Assembly: GCA_033065855.1 (NCBI GenBank) | Contig: JAVXUO010002007.1 | Span: 496,001 to 560,000 of the forward strand | Length of the DNA stretch: 64,000 bases | Reading direction: 5' to 3' | Source of the DNA: Escallonia rubra | Lineage: Eukaryota > Streptophyta > Magnoliopsida > Escalloniales > Escalloniaceae | Shown here: piece by piece, positions 24,664-37,252 of the stretch | How the letters are laid out: each line of letters begins with the position of its first letter | How positions within the stretch are numbered: position 1 is the stretch's first letter | Translations under genes and position numbers: made by a program | The notes under the pieces: model-generated | What the model was told of the DNA's origin: nothing | The model's input: only the letters and a program-made list of their open reading frames with translations | Databases searched by the model: none

Positions 24664-26419
24664 GGGTTAAATACACGTAAGTACCCTGAAACTACTACTT
24701 TGTCTCAATTGAGGGTCCCAAAGTTTGATTTTTACACATAAGGGTCTGAAACTACAATTTCGCAATAGATAAGGACTTCCGTCCAAATTCTTTAACTTTG
24801 GAACCATCCGTTAGGGGCAAATTTGTCCGAACAAATTAAATTGTTTTTCTTCTCTTTTGTAATTTTGCACTTCTTCTTCTTCAGAGACCGACCGCCCTCT
24901 CACCCATCACCCACCCCACCCGCCCCTTACCCAAGCCCCAACAGTACAAAGAGACACAAATCAGACCACATGCAGATCGCCCTCACCACCGCACCACCAA
25001 ATCACAACCACCGGTCGGCATCACCGCCGCATCATAGCAGCGCCACCGACAGACGTCTAACACCGGTCACACCCCCGCCGAACCATCGACCACCAATGTC
25101 GTCGCCGGTGATCTCTCTCAAAACCAAGAACAAGCCATCACCGGCGCACCCCAGCGCCACCACCATCGCATTAAAGCTGAAATCGGCCGGATCTCCACCG
25201 GTGTAGACCCGTCGTCGGCCCATAGGGACACGATCTGACATATTTGGCTGCTTCGATCCTTTGTAGTCCGTCCCTTCGGCTTTCGATACCGAAACCATCA
25301 ACCGGTCAACAAACCCAGTGATCTTCATCTCGTCAAGGTGAACGGTCATGGTCACTGCCTCGAACGATTCGTTGAGCCCTCACTTTCTTCACCCAACAGT
25401 GAAACTCCCACACATCACCTCCTATAACTTGACCTCTCTATTGCTCTATTGCTGATTGACGCTACAAAAGGTGGGTATGTGAAGGGTAACTTACCAACGG
25501 CGGTTTGTTCTTCGCCATCACCGAAATTTTCATCAGATTCTAACTCCAAGTTTCCCCTTTTTTTCCGCCAACAGTAGCAAATCACGATGCAATTAACCAA
25601 AAACAGAGCTAACATAGCTCTAATTTGGATGTGATGCTACGTACCTTAGCTTGATTACCACCTTAAACTCTAGATTCCTTCCCTCAATGTGCCACTCTGA
25701 TGACACGGGTTGGACCAATTTTTCTAATGAGAAATGGGTGAGGAACATGGTGGTAGTTGACAGAGGTGTTTTGTCGTTGGTGAAAACCTGGGTTTCTTCA
25801 CCTGTTAAGGAAATTGAGAACACCAGAGGATGTGTGTGGAAGTTTGAATCTGTATGAGTAATGCCCTCTGATTTGCATGAGATAGGGAGGTATCAGGCTG
25901 TAAATCTTGGCTTTTGGTTGGCGATTTCATTCTCGGTAACCATCCAGAATGGTGGTGGTACTGCTATTTGGTGAAGGAGGATGGTTCTCCTACCGCAGTA
26001 GCAGTACACACCCAAAACCTTCTTCCCGGGTTTTTGGCTGTCCAAGAGGTTGCAGATCTGGTCCCCTTACCTCAGTAGCAGTACGCTTCGTTGCTTTCCA
26101 TCTCCCTCATTTGTAGAAAGCTCAATGAAGCATGGATGTATGTGTATATAGACACATGTGTATGTATAGGTGAGGAATAGGTGGGAAAAATGATGGAAAG
26201 AGGGGGAAAGGGGAAAGTCAACAGTGAACGGCGGGAAATACGCAAATATGGAAATCCAAAAATGCCCCTGACGAAAAAGTCTGGATCGTTAGGAATTTGG
26301 ACGGAAGTCCTTATCTATTGCGAAATTGTAGTTTCAGACCCTTATGTGTAAAAATTAAACTTTGGGACCCTCAATTGAGACAAAGTGGTAGTTTCAGGGT
26401 ACTTACGTGTATTTAACCC
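24664..26419. mobile_element. Non-autonomous Mutator-like element, 1756 bp
   Basis: Terminal inverted repeats of 127 bp (24664-24790 and 26293-26419) begin GGGTTAAATACACGTAAGTA at both outer edges and differ at only a few positions. A perfect 9-bp target-site duplication, TTTAAAATT, lies at 24655-24663 and 26420-26428. The interior has open frames of 60-130 codons on both strands, including a GC-rich, CCG/CAC-rich block (24890-25220), but no transposase that I recognise. A GC-rich interior between long inverted repeats is typical of gene-capturing (Pack-) Mutator-like elements, but I could not identify a donor gene. High similarity of the repeats and the intact duplication suggest fairly recent insertion. 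Confidence 0.9.
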
Positions 26420-26428
26420 TTTAAAATT

Positions 26429-27221
26429 CTATTTGGACTAAGTTGAGGGCGGAAAATCCAAATAACTTCATTTGGTGAGGTTCTCCATTTGCCCCATCTC
26501 CAATTATCCCATATGCATTGAGGCTTACCAAAATAGATAGCACAAGTGTTGACCTCGTACGTTACACACAGAAGCGTTGCATAATAATTACAAAAATGCT
26601 CGTTACAAAAGGTGTTGTAATTAGGTGGCCCAAAAAAAGAAAAAAGAAAATATTATAATGAGAAATAAGTTACTAAAGGTGTTTAAACTTTCAAATTTGT
26701 GCTGGGTAGCAAAGATTTTTTATTGAATCAGAGGTTAATAAAACTTTGAAGTGAAACTCTATTTTACTGTGAGTCTCATAAGTGCAACTATTAAGTCATC
26801 TCTTTGATATGAGTGGCGCTATATTGGCCAAAACTAGTGTGCCAATTTATATGGTTAAAAAATGTTGCATTTCAAAATCAAGCATAGAATCCCCACAAAT
26901 GTAAACCAGAAGAAGCAAACGAAAAAATGTTCAAATGTAAAGCATGAAAAAGAAATGTGCTGGTGCCTGGTTGTGTCATGCGGGTAAGTTATATCGCGTG
27001 TAAAGCACAAATGATCTTCACCGTTCAAAGACTGTAGGCTGCCAACCATTTGCAAGGCCTCCTATGTGTGTAGCTAAATGTATCTGTGAAACTTTCAGCG
27101 ACAACGCATTTGCTCACGGTAGCTGATACAGCGAAGAAGGTAGAAGTTCTGGCATTGTCAAGAAACTAAATGTGTTCTGAATACAATTACGAATATAGAA
27201 GCTGTGTAGTTTATAAACAGG
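26429..27221. other. Intergenic region
   Basis: This AT-rich spacer between the Mutator-like element and the stop codon of the WD40 gene shows no recognisable feature. The end nearest 27221 is likely 3' untranslated region. Confidence 0.5.
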
Positions 27222-30200
27222 TCAATGTACAAGTGAAGGATCCTTGCAAACAGTTTCGACCAATTGACCATCTAAATCTCCAGTGTTGGAGCTAGCCACA
27301 TTATCCTCAGCCGCGTAATAAGAGAAACTCCACACAGAAGCACAGTTCTCATCAGCTACACATAAAACCGTAAAATATTTTCAAAACTGTTAAGCAATCT
27401 AAAAAAACAGAAAAGGTCGAGACAAGAGCAGAATCTTCAATTGAAGTGAATAGACCACAAGCAACCCCTACTAAAGCCATTTGCCTTCAGAGGTCAACCA
27501 CAATGATAGTACAATAGTTAGCAAATTGAACTTCCTAAATTCTTGAGCTAAATAGGCTCGGAGTAGCAATGTCTTGGTGGGTCAAACGCATATGCATTAT
27601 ACGATGATTATGGTGCCTAGAAGGCAGGTTTATACTCCTATTTGACTAGATGTCATCAATCTTAGGGGATACATGTCAATGCTTATTTGCCACTAACTAC
27701 TTCCAGTGGCTATTGAGCCTTGCCTTCACTGAGCCATCAGCAGTCTCTGTACCTATGGTAAGGAAGCACAAAAGACCACCAACCAATAACTTGCTCTGAC
27801 CGGAACTAGAAGCGTTACTTCTTCCGCTTTGGTCGACTTCGTATATACCTACGATTGGTTGGTCGGGAGGCAGGACACAAACATATGAATTATAAACCAA
27901 CCGACCTAGTCAATAATATACATATCACATTACTTCTAGTATGGATCGACCTTAGTTACTTGTTAACACCAAAAATGATGAAGCTTACGTCCTCCCTCTC
28001 TGCTTGTTTTATCACCCCAATGTCAAAAAGGGATGGCATTGTAGACTCTGGAAAGAACCCCGAGTTCTAGTACTTCCAAAAGAAGTGAGTTGTCCTTTTG
28101 TAGTCACTTTCCAGAGTCTACTTACTTCATGCATGTGCTTTTGCTGAAAATTCCTTTCTGAAGCAGAGCACAAGCGATAATTGACAATTCAATATGTAAC
28201 TAAATCAGCATTTTTTATTCACCTTAAGTCAGAGAAATAGAAGGGGCCAATTTGGAAGCAGCCAATTAAGGGAGCAAAATAGCAGCACCTTTTTGTTTGA
28301 AAATTATGTTTGATTTATTTGAAATTGACCAATGTTGTTTCTATTTGGTCCCATCAACTTGAGTAAAAATTGCCAACCGAAAAGAGTTGTAAAGCTTTGT
28401 TTGAGCAATAAAGTTCTTGAAACTCCCCACCCTCCTGCACACATGTGCAAAAGATAAACTTCCGAACAGGACCTACAAGACCATCCAAACCAGCTGCTAA
28501 GCGAACTGCCAAAAAGCGCATAAGCAAGTTGGTGTCAACTTTATCATTTCCAAATTGATGAGCTTGGTTTGGTTGGCATTTCAGGACAACTCAGAGCGCA
28601 ACTAACTGATGCTCAGCCCTATATACTACCACAGTTTTTGAGTCCTAGATTACAACAATAAGCAAAAAAGCTAAAAGGTATGTTTAAAGAAGAACTCGGT
28701 CTACTAACTGCTCTATCTATAAGCAAACATAATTATCTTTTCAGCCTAACTTTTCTTAAACCCAGTCATAGAAAAGATAATTACTATATCTATCACCAGA
28801 GATGCAGCAAGTAATCCTGCGAAAGTCTAATAGTAACTTTTGCAGCTTATGTAACCAATCCTTGGTCTTGTTAAGGAAACATAGACAGTAGGGAAGAGTA
28901 AAGAAATAGCACGAAACCAATTGATGGTAGCTTTTACCAGTTAAGCTTGAATTCCCAATAGGATCGTCAAGATCTTGAAATCTTCGGTGCCCTGATGAAG
29001 AAGCCGCCATGGGCAGATACGGATGGAAAGAGAAACCACTGACAGTATCTGTATGTAATGCAAATGAAGTAATTTGAGACCAAAGCATATGCTGCAATCA
29101 TAAATCCAATGCTATGTTGAAATAAAAAATCTCATCCCTCAAGTGAGATATGAACTATTTATACCTAATGCAGCCTGAAAACTTGACACCCACTGCCCTG
29201 TTTGAAGATCGTAAATATGAACCAAACCATCCTACAAGCACAAATGCACGATATTAAAATGCTTGAACTGGTAATAACTTCAACTTTGACTATAAGAGGA
29301 GAAATTGAAATGATACCTGACCACCGGTACCAAGGTGTCGACCGACAGGTTCAATGTCAAACTGTATCCGCTGATTGGTTGTGTCTGATGACCTGTACAA
29401 CCTAATTACATGGTAGAAATCTGAAATGAAAAACGGACATATGGTACAAACAAGATAATGTCAAAATACGCCAACATAACAGGTAAGGTATGGAAGTGAG
29501 GGAGTTTGTCAAAAGGAAATTCAAAGTAGTGTAATCAAATTTATCCTTGCAAGCAGATCAATCATCGATGTACCGTGGTGCAACACAACACCTGTCAATT
29601 GCAGCCAGAAGTGAACAAGGCTTACTTTACCCTCAAATAGTTTCAATAAGGAGAAACTATAGGCCTCCCTTAGTACTCATTGGGTCAAAAGAGAGGAGCC
29701 AAGTTTCTAGTCAAACATTTGTTGGTCTAAGATGGTGGCATAATTAGGAACTGATCGAGTTAGATTTCTTGAACTGCTATAGTACACCACAATAATCTGA
29801 TATAATACTTGAGAGAAATGAAGGCTACACCCCCTAGAAAATTCATCTTATCCACTTCACGGAAATTAGCTTATATTCAAGTTTTATGCACCATAGGCGT
29901 AACAGTACGTGTAATGATCTTTGAAACTAAACCCGCTTAATTGCGGGTAACAACTGTTCAGTACTTTGGTTTCTCATGATCTTGATACCGCACACAAATA
30001 CGCATAAGCATAAGCATGATCTGCAGGTAGATGCATGTACACTCTTGTGCACAGTAAATGTTACACCAATCTTGAGTTCTAAAGTACCAAAAAGAAGCAT
30101 CAACATTATTCTGATAATACAGGGATGGCTTCTTCCACAAGGAAAAAAACTCTTACTTGTATACGATGTCAACAGTCTTGCGGATATCCCAGCATAGTAT

Positions 30201-33200
30201 GTAAGGATCCTACAAAAATTATTACGAAATCATGTCTTGAAATGGTAATGCTAGCTCAGGAAAGCCAAATATGGCAAGCTTCATAAAAGGGAAACCATGG
30301 AGTTAAGCAACTACTTGGATCAGAGGAAGTAGAAACAAGAAGTTCTGTTACATCATCACCAAGAAGGAAGATAAGCTCCTATATAAGTAATAGTTGCAGC
30401 AAATGACGCAAATGGCCAAGAAATTTTTTTGGATGTTGATAGCAGCAAGATGAACGATTCAATATCACCACGGTATGCCATAATGACAAGTAGGCATACA
30501 GTAATATAAAAGGGTCAAAGATCAACCAACTCAAACCTCTCATCATTTTGCAGCAGGGTGATGTGAGGTATCTGGTTCATTGAAGTGGCTCTACACAATA
30601 TTCCATGTGGCTAAGAATTACATAAAATGTGATCCTTGTTAGCCATTATCCTAGGAGAAGGAAAGCAATCCATTGCGCGATCTGTTTGCTCCCAACGTTC
30701 GAACATATAAGCTATGTATAAGGGCTGAAAACCCTTAACTGGACTAAAGTCTCTCGGTTGAGTAGATAGTTTGCTGCAATAAATCTTTCAAAATAGCTAA
30801 ACCGCCGGTCGTTACTAACAATTCGACCTGACATGGGGGAATGTGCGAAACCGCAGTCATGTTTATGGTTTGAAGAAATGGCTGGTTATTCAAACATTGC
30901 TTATAAATTATCTTGATGGAAAACGTGATTGCTTACAGAATACTATTAGAAGATAATAGTCAAGAGATACATAAGGATATACAAAAAGAAAAGAGTACTC
31001 TTTTAAAAAAGGCAAAAGACACGATATGCAACGAGAAATAAGAGATGGCACTGTACAGACCAATGCAACGAAGTCTAGGAAAGCAAGAGGTGATGTGCCT
31101 CTCAAAATTGCTTCAGAAAGTGAAAGGCACTAAGATGATTTATATTTTCCTATACTGGTGCCTCCCTGATATCAGCCTCTTGGACATGATGTGCACCCGA
31201 AATGATGAAACCACAATTCTAAGTTTGATTTTGCGCATCAGTGACATGATGAAACGCTTGTGTCTAACAATACAAGAGAGTAGTTTAGCTCAATATAAAA
31301 TAAAGTGCAAATTATGCTTGAAAAAGCATCAGATGTGCACCCGAAATCATACCTTCCTTTCAAATGATAAAAAATATTGCTGTCAGACAAAGAATTCTCT
31401 TTTGCTAACCAAAGCCAACATGGCCATTTCTTCACATTAGACTAAAACATCGAAGGGGTTGCTCGCATTCAGCTTCTTAAAAAGAGGGATATCAAAGGCT
31501 GAATCACACAAAGAAGGATACATGGAAAGGCTGGAGGATCAAGAATTAAGAGGTAAGTTCCTACACAACTATGGAAAGAAAATGTGACAAGTTATGTTAT
31601 CATCTTCCCTCTATAGATGACCTGTTACTATCTTTATTTGCTCGTTTCCAGATAAAGTCGTACTTTTCTTTTGTTCGGCTACGGTCATATAAACACCAGG
31701 AGAAGTTGACAAAAAATTATATGAAAAGTTTACAGGAAAATAAGATTTGTCTTAAATGGGTTATGGAAAGAGAAGTTAACCATGAAGGCTAAACACCGAG
31801 AGAAACTGGAACAACTTACAGTTGAATTGACTAAACACGAGGAGAACCTGGAAGATAGTTAGACAATCTAGATGGAAACAGCATCTGTCCGGGAAAGAGA
31901 AGTTTAACAAGAAGGCTAGAACCAGTAGAACTTAAGACATATAAACTAAGAACTAGTGCCTACGTTAAACGACAAGAGTTACCAGTGCATGGATGAATGA
32001 CAAGATTTAGATATGTAGAGATACAAATAATTCAAGTCCCAAGAAATTTAGTGGGTTAGGGGATGGGGGAGAGTGGTGGACAAAGGAATACCTTTCGCCC
32101 CCCTGTATACAAATAATTGCCATCTTTTGAAAATTGAACCTGGAAAAAGAACCACTAAAGTTTGTTGAGTAGTTTGCAAACAACAATGCACGTACAATCT
32201 AAATGACAGCATACACCGACTTACATGTGTAACCCCACCTTCTTGGCCATGCAAGACATACAAGAGTTCCATATTATCTTCTCTATATATTGCAGTAGTT
32301 TGGTTATAGGAACCCGTGGCAAGCATCCCATTGTGAGTAGGAGAAAAGGCAATTGCCGATATAATACCTGAATCACAAGGACAAACTCAGGGCATATGAC
32401 TTGTCGTCAAACATTACATGATGAAAAAGTTTTATTGTCTTATTGTGTGATGTTACCATTAACTTAGAATGACAAGAGAAAGATAGAAGAGAGAAGAAGA
32501 GATCAGATCAGAACGAAATTTACTAGAGGGATCCCACAACTTAAAGGATTAAAGCAAAAATCCCTAATAACAGTCCTTACTGATGTCTCTAAGGTTTGGA
32601 GGATTTTTTGTGTCCCTTGAACTTATGGAGAATGCTAATGTAACTTAATTGCAGGATATACAGTAAAGTTCTCAAAGAAAATTGCGTTTTTTAAGTTTTA
32701 CTTCGCTGGCATATTGTTGTCTAACAACACTGTTAGATATAGACATCTCCTAACAGACTACCTGACTGCCCTTCCTTATTTCCTCGAAGAGTTGAATGCT
32801 GTTCAAAATCTCTACCAGGGCAATGAACATCGAAGATCCTGACCGAATTGTTGTACCCAGCAAAAATTCTGCAAGTGGGAATGTATCACTCAGCAATATC
32901 AATAAATTATACACCAACTGAGAAAATAACTTATCGACGATACAAAGAAATGGACTTGTGCAAACAGATCAGCTTAAAATATACATATCTTAGCAAACGA
33001 TTTCAGCAGCGCTTGCTGCACTATTGCTTCAGATTTCTGACATTGCAGGTGAGAGTTGGCAGAGGTAATCAAAATTGCCCCCTCAACTATTTGGACCGAC
33101 GTGGTCAGCCAATTGGTTACTTTTTACAACTCCATCATAATAGTATTAGACACTTGGGGACTTCCGCCAGGTCGTCATCCATCTTCATCGACACCTTTAC

Positions 33201-36195
33201 AGACGGCAACTAAGAACAAGTCGTGCCTAGAGATCTGGTGGAAGATGACTGAACTTTATCAGCTCCTCCTCTTGGTTCAATATGCCTGGATTGAAGGGGA
33301 AGTTTGCGAGAAAATATCGTTCAGCAATATCTTTTTGCAATGTTCTTCTTTGATCACAGACTGGTTTAACTTATATGGTGTTTTGGGTTCTCATTTCTTC
33401 CTCCCAAGTCCCAACAGCTTGAATCCAACTCTTAAAAACCTTGCACAGTCTATTTCGCTAAAATAGTTTACTTCTATGCTTTAACACCCTTGGGTTCAAC
33501 AGTTACTAACACCGTCACAGCAAAGTTTTTAGGCTCGACTGCCCGTGTTGGCAAATTGTCAAAGAGATCCTGTTTGGAGTTTTGTAACTCCAATGATGGT
33601 ACTTTTCTCTTTGTTGTTTCTTCAGGTTTACAAGAAGTAAGGTGAGAATGTGTTGTGTAGTCATCAGTCATCACCCAATGATTTCATGAGAACGCTTTGA
33701 CATTTTCCAGGTATGTTAACAGATTCTATCCGGTCAAATTATCAAGAATTGAGGGAGTCATACTGAAAAAAAAAAGGAATTATGAAAGGGATGCGGGAGG
33801 GTGGGGGTATAACTAACCCAAGCTGGAACTTCATTTGATGCAAAAAAAAAAAAAAGAGAATAAGAGTCTCTCCAAAGTGAAAAAAAAAGGGAAAAAGAGA
33901 TGGAGATATCGTTATTTTATCAAAGAACGCGATGCTTACTTAGTCCCTGCGGGATTAAAACCAACTGAAAAGGCAGCAGAGATCTCATCCATAGCATCAT
34001 AAGCCCGATAAGTGCACCGAAGCTGAAATTTGCAGTTTAGACACATGGTTATTCATGGCTTCAACTCTCAATAAATTTACCACCGTATACCCCTAGGACT
34101 TAGCAAACAAGAAATATAAGCAATAACAATTAAGCACCTCGCCTGAAGCGGCATCCCAAAGATGAATAGGATGGTCACGAGTAGTACTTGCAAATACACA
34201 GGTAACAGGATCTGAAAGGTTAACGAAATTCAAGTCACACTACTGTTTTAGCATCATGACCCACAATTAAATATATTCTTACATAATATAGCCAGAGAAA
34301 AAGGAATATAACCCCTCATAAAAAGGTTTACAGATTTACCTGAAGCAGACATGAAAGGGTACCAGCAATAATCATATACAGACTCTCCAGCATTCACAAC
34401 AGAGGTTGCAGCATATGAATCTGTGTCTAATCAATGATAGTGAAAGAAATGTACAATGAGAATGGCTTGATCCTTCTTTGCTGCTTTCGAATAAAATCTA
34501 CTTACTGGGAAAGTATAATGACACCGTCGAAGCATATAACTCTATTTTAGTTCAATTCTCCATTTGAAAGGAGATCAAACCATTGTATATGAAATACGGA
34601 GTAAAAGATTAGAAAGTAAAGTGGTACCACCTCTTTTTATTTGATTAACTGATGAGTGAAACGGATGGACAAGAAAGCACTTGGTTGGTTATGATTAAGA
34701 AAATCAATGATCAGTTTGCGAGTAAAGGGGGAAACTGGAAATAAGTTACAAGCTACTGAAACAAAGGCTTCACATGAGAGTAGATAAAGCATATTCCTTT
34801 CCCCTAGTCTTTTAACATTTAGGAGAACCAAAAAGGAAGAGCATTCAAGGGAAAATTCTATGCCTTCTTGTTGTCCCTTTCCTTTCATTTCCATCAATTT
34901 CAGAATGGCAAACATGATTTTGGCATACTTTTGCTTTCTTCTATACTCGTTTGCTCTACTACCCCTCAATCAAAATACATAGTAATATGAATATGTTCTC
35001 ACTATCCAAATTGATGTGTCACACTATAACAAATTAACAACAACAGAAAACTCTTAATATCTGAACAAAGAAAAAGTGGAGATACAAACAGGTCCTTAAG
35101 ATAACATATCTCCTCCACTCCAAATTAGGCACGCAACAGTAGGGGCTTACCTGAATCTTCTGCTAAAGAACAGGCGTCATCAGTACAATAATCTGGTCTA
35201 GCATAAAACAAAGCACAGAGTCATCAGATAAAATTCGTAGTACTTTCGTCCACAAAGAATCCCATAACGAAGTATTGCCAAAATACAAAAGCAACAATAA
35301 GATATGTCCCAATAGCCCCAAATATAAGCAAAGCCACCAAAGTTACGGCCCCACTTGCCATGCCAATGGTGTTTACATTGCTAGCCAAGGGATTTCAAGA
35401 CAGAACTACACCCCAAAATATCAAACATCAACCTCTTTATGGCCATTCAGAATAATAAAGCCACTTTAACGTGATTCTCAATCTCAACTGTGTAACTTAA
35501 CCTCATTTAACCTCCAACACACTCGTAAGCTAGTGAAGTCACTTTTATTCACTGTTTAGTAGTACTTCCATTCTGTTGATTTTTTTTTATTTGACATTCT
35601 GCGAATTCTTATGATGGACTTGTTACATGTAAAAATCACCTTTCCTCATTCCTTTTGCCCAAATATGACTTGTCGAACATTTTTATTTAATCTACGATTT
35701 CCATCGCAATTTAATTCAATATTCATGGTACTAAACTCATCCCAAAAATAAGCAAAAAGTCAATGAAATGGAATGGAGGGCGTATTAATTTCAAAATGCA
35801 GCTCTATGCCATAATGTAGCTACATCTCACTTACAACGTGAAAAGCCAAAACTTATTATCGTCTGAGTTCGTAAGGAAGCAAGAACCATCTGGCGACCTT
35901 CAAAAACAACGTTAAAAGAACCAGCGTCAAAAATCGAGAAACACCCATTTAGGCATTTTATCGAACAGGAGGTGGGCAGTGGATAATTTCACCATTTGAC
36001 ACCCTTGAGGAAATTGTTAGGGTTTGAGGAGGTCCTGAACTGGCGGTGGAAGTTGTAGGCTCTTTGCGGCGGCGCGTCGAAGCGAATCGCCGGCCACGTG
36101 TACGGTGCTTCTTCTGTAATTTCTCCGGGTTCGATTTCCGAATTCATAAGCTGCTGCTGCTGCTGCTGTTGCTGTGCTTCGCCTTCTTCACCCAT
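27222..36195 (-). CDS. TCAB1: Telomerase Cajal body protein 1 (WRAP53/TCAB1) homologue, WD40 protein, 434 aa
   Basis: In animals this WD40 protein binds box H/ACA and scaRNAs, including telomerase RNA, and brings them to Cajal bodies; plants keep one homologue. Fourteen exons in coding order: 36195-35993, 35897-35835, 35197-35151, 34426-34340, 34211-34138, 34022-33940, 32868-32762, 32367-32225, 32139-32092, 30209-30157, 29401-29317, 29231-29165, 29048-28938, 27355-27222. They total 1305 nt with every phase consistent. The N-terminus has an eight-Gln run (residues 8-15). Family signatures include YDYCWYPFMSAS, TRDHPIHLWDAASGE, KIFAGYNNSVRIFDVHCPGR, MLATGSYNQTTAIY, HGQEGGVTH, YLYTGGRKDPYILCWDIRK, DTTNQRIQFDIEPVGRHLGT and VSGFSFHPYLPMAASSSGHR. 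The start is the first ATG of the frame (MGEEGE); upstream in-frame codons lack ATG. The C-terminal 45 residues are acidic and poorly conserved. RNA targets in plants are inferred. Confidence 0.95.
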
Positions 36196-37252
36196 TGGCT
36201 CTGTTCTAGACTCTGAGACACTGCGAGTCTTTCGAGTGAATGCTTCTACCGCCAAAAATACAATTTTGACCTAGTTGGACTAAGAATCCACCGTACACGT
36301 GTAATGGGTAATAACAACTGTTTCACTGAAATGTTTTATGCCGAACGAGAACAGAGAGCGTCTCTTTTTTTTTCTTCTTCTCCTTCTCCTTCTTGGTTCA
36401 ACAGACGCTAAAGTCCGAAAAGTAAGGTGGAACTAATCTCGGTTTGCCCATTTAGAAAACGTTATACCAAAGTAACACCCCCCCCCCCCCACGATACATC
36501 AAAGAAAAGAAGTGTTTGCGAGTATTCTCACACGTGAAACAGACACAAGTACTGGTTCATGACAAATTTAGACCACTTCAAACACCATAATGACAAATTT
36601 AGCCCAAGCCTTCTTTCCCCCCCCCCCCCCTGCGCGCGATCACTTCCGTTGTTTTGTTGATTTCTCGTTCGATGCTATTATTTCGGCAAAATTCTGAAGG
36701 TACAACTTTTTCTGAACTTCGAATCTAAATTCAAGAATGTCAAATCTGAAGCGATGAGCTTAAGTTTGCTGTGCAATATCCCAATGGTAACAGGTTGAAG
36801 TCCAAGATGTGTAATTGACTACGCTGTATGTTATTCTTCTAACCCATCCCATACCATAAAAAACCCATTTGGGCAGCCATGTCCAAGTGTTGTTATTTCT
36901 TGCATGTCTTTTGCTTGTTAAGGAACCTGATGATTCATTTTCTAGGTTCTCCATTGGGAATAAATAAAGGAAGACAAGAACAGCATCAAAATGCTAATCA
37001 GATAGAATGATCAATATGAATGAATATTGTTTCAATTGTATAGCTTTACAACAATTATTTCCCATCTTCTTTTCTCAAATGGGACTCAAGAATACAATAT
37101 CTCCTTCAATAAACTTCCCTTCACCCTCCCACTTTGTTACTTCTCCGCTCTGTATTTGCAAGCCTCGCGCAAAATTATGTAAAAACTAGTGTCATAGTCC
37201 AGTAAAACTCTTAATGAATTTCCAGCCCCGGTGAGGTCCAAACCAGAAGTTC
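36196..37252. other. Spacer between TCAB1 start and FMN/FHY stop
   Basis: About 1 kb containing the 5' flank of the WD40 gene and the 3' flank of the flavin gene. Two poly-C runs (36478-36490 and 36617-36630) lie about 300 and 430 bases upstream of the WD40 ATG, so they are G-runs on its coding strand. No gene is recognised. Confidence 0.5.

Noticed and set aside
24823-25206. 127-codon Pro/His/Ser-rich frame
   Set aside because: Lies inside a transposon and is explained by biased CCA/CCG composition; there is an opposing frame of similar length on the other strand.
35989-36255. Longer N-terminus for the TCAB1 homologue starting upstream at 36255
   Set aside because: The upstream codon is TTG, not ATG. 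The first ATG in frame is at 36195.
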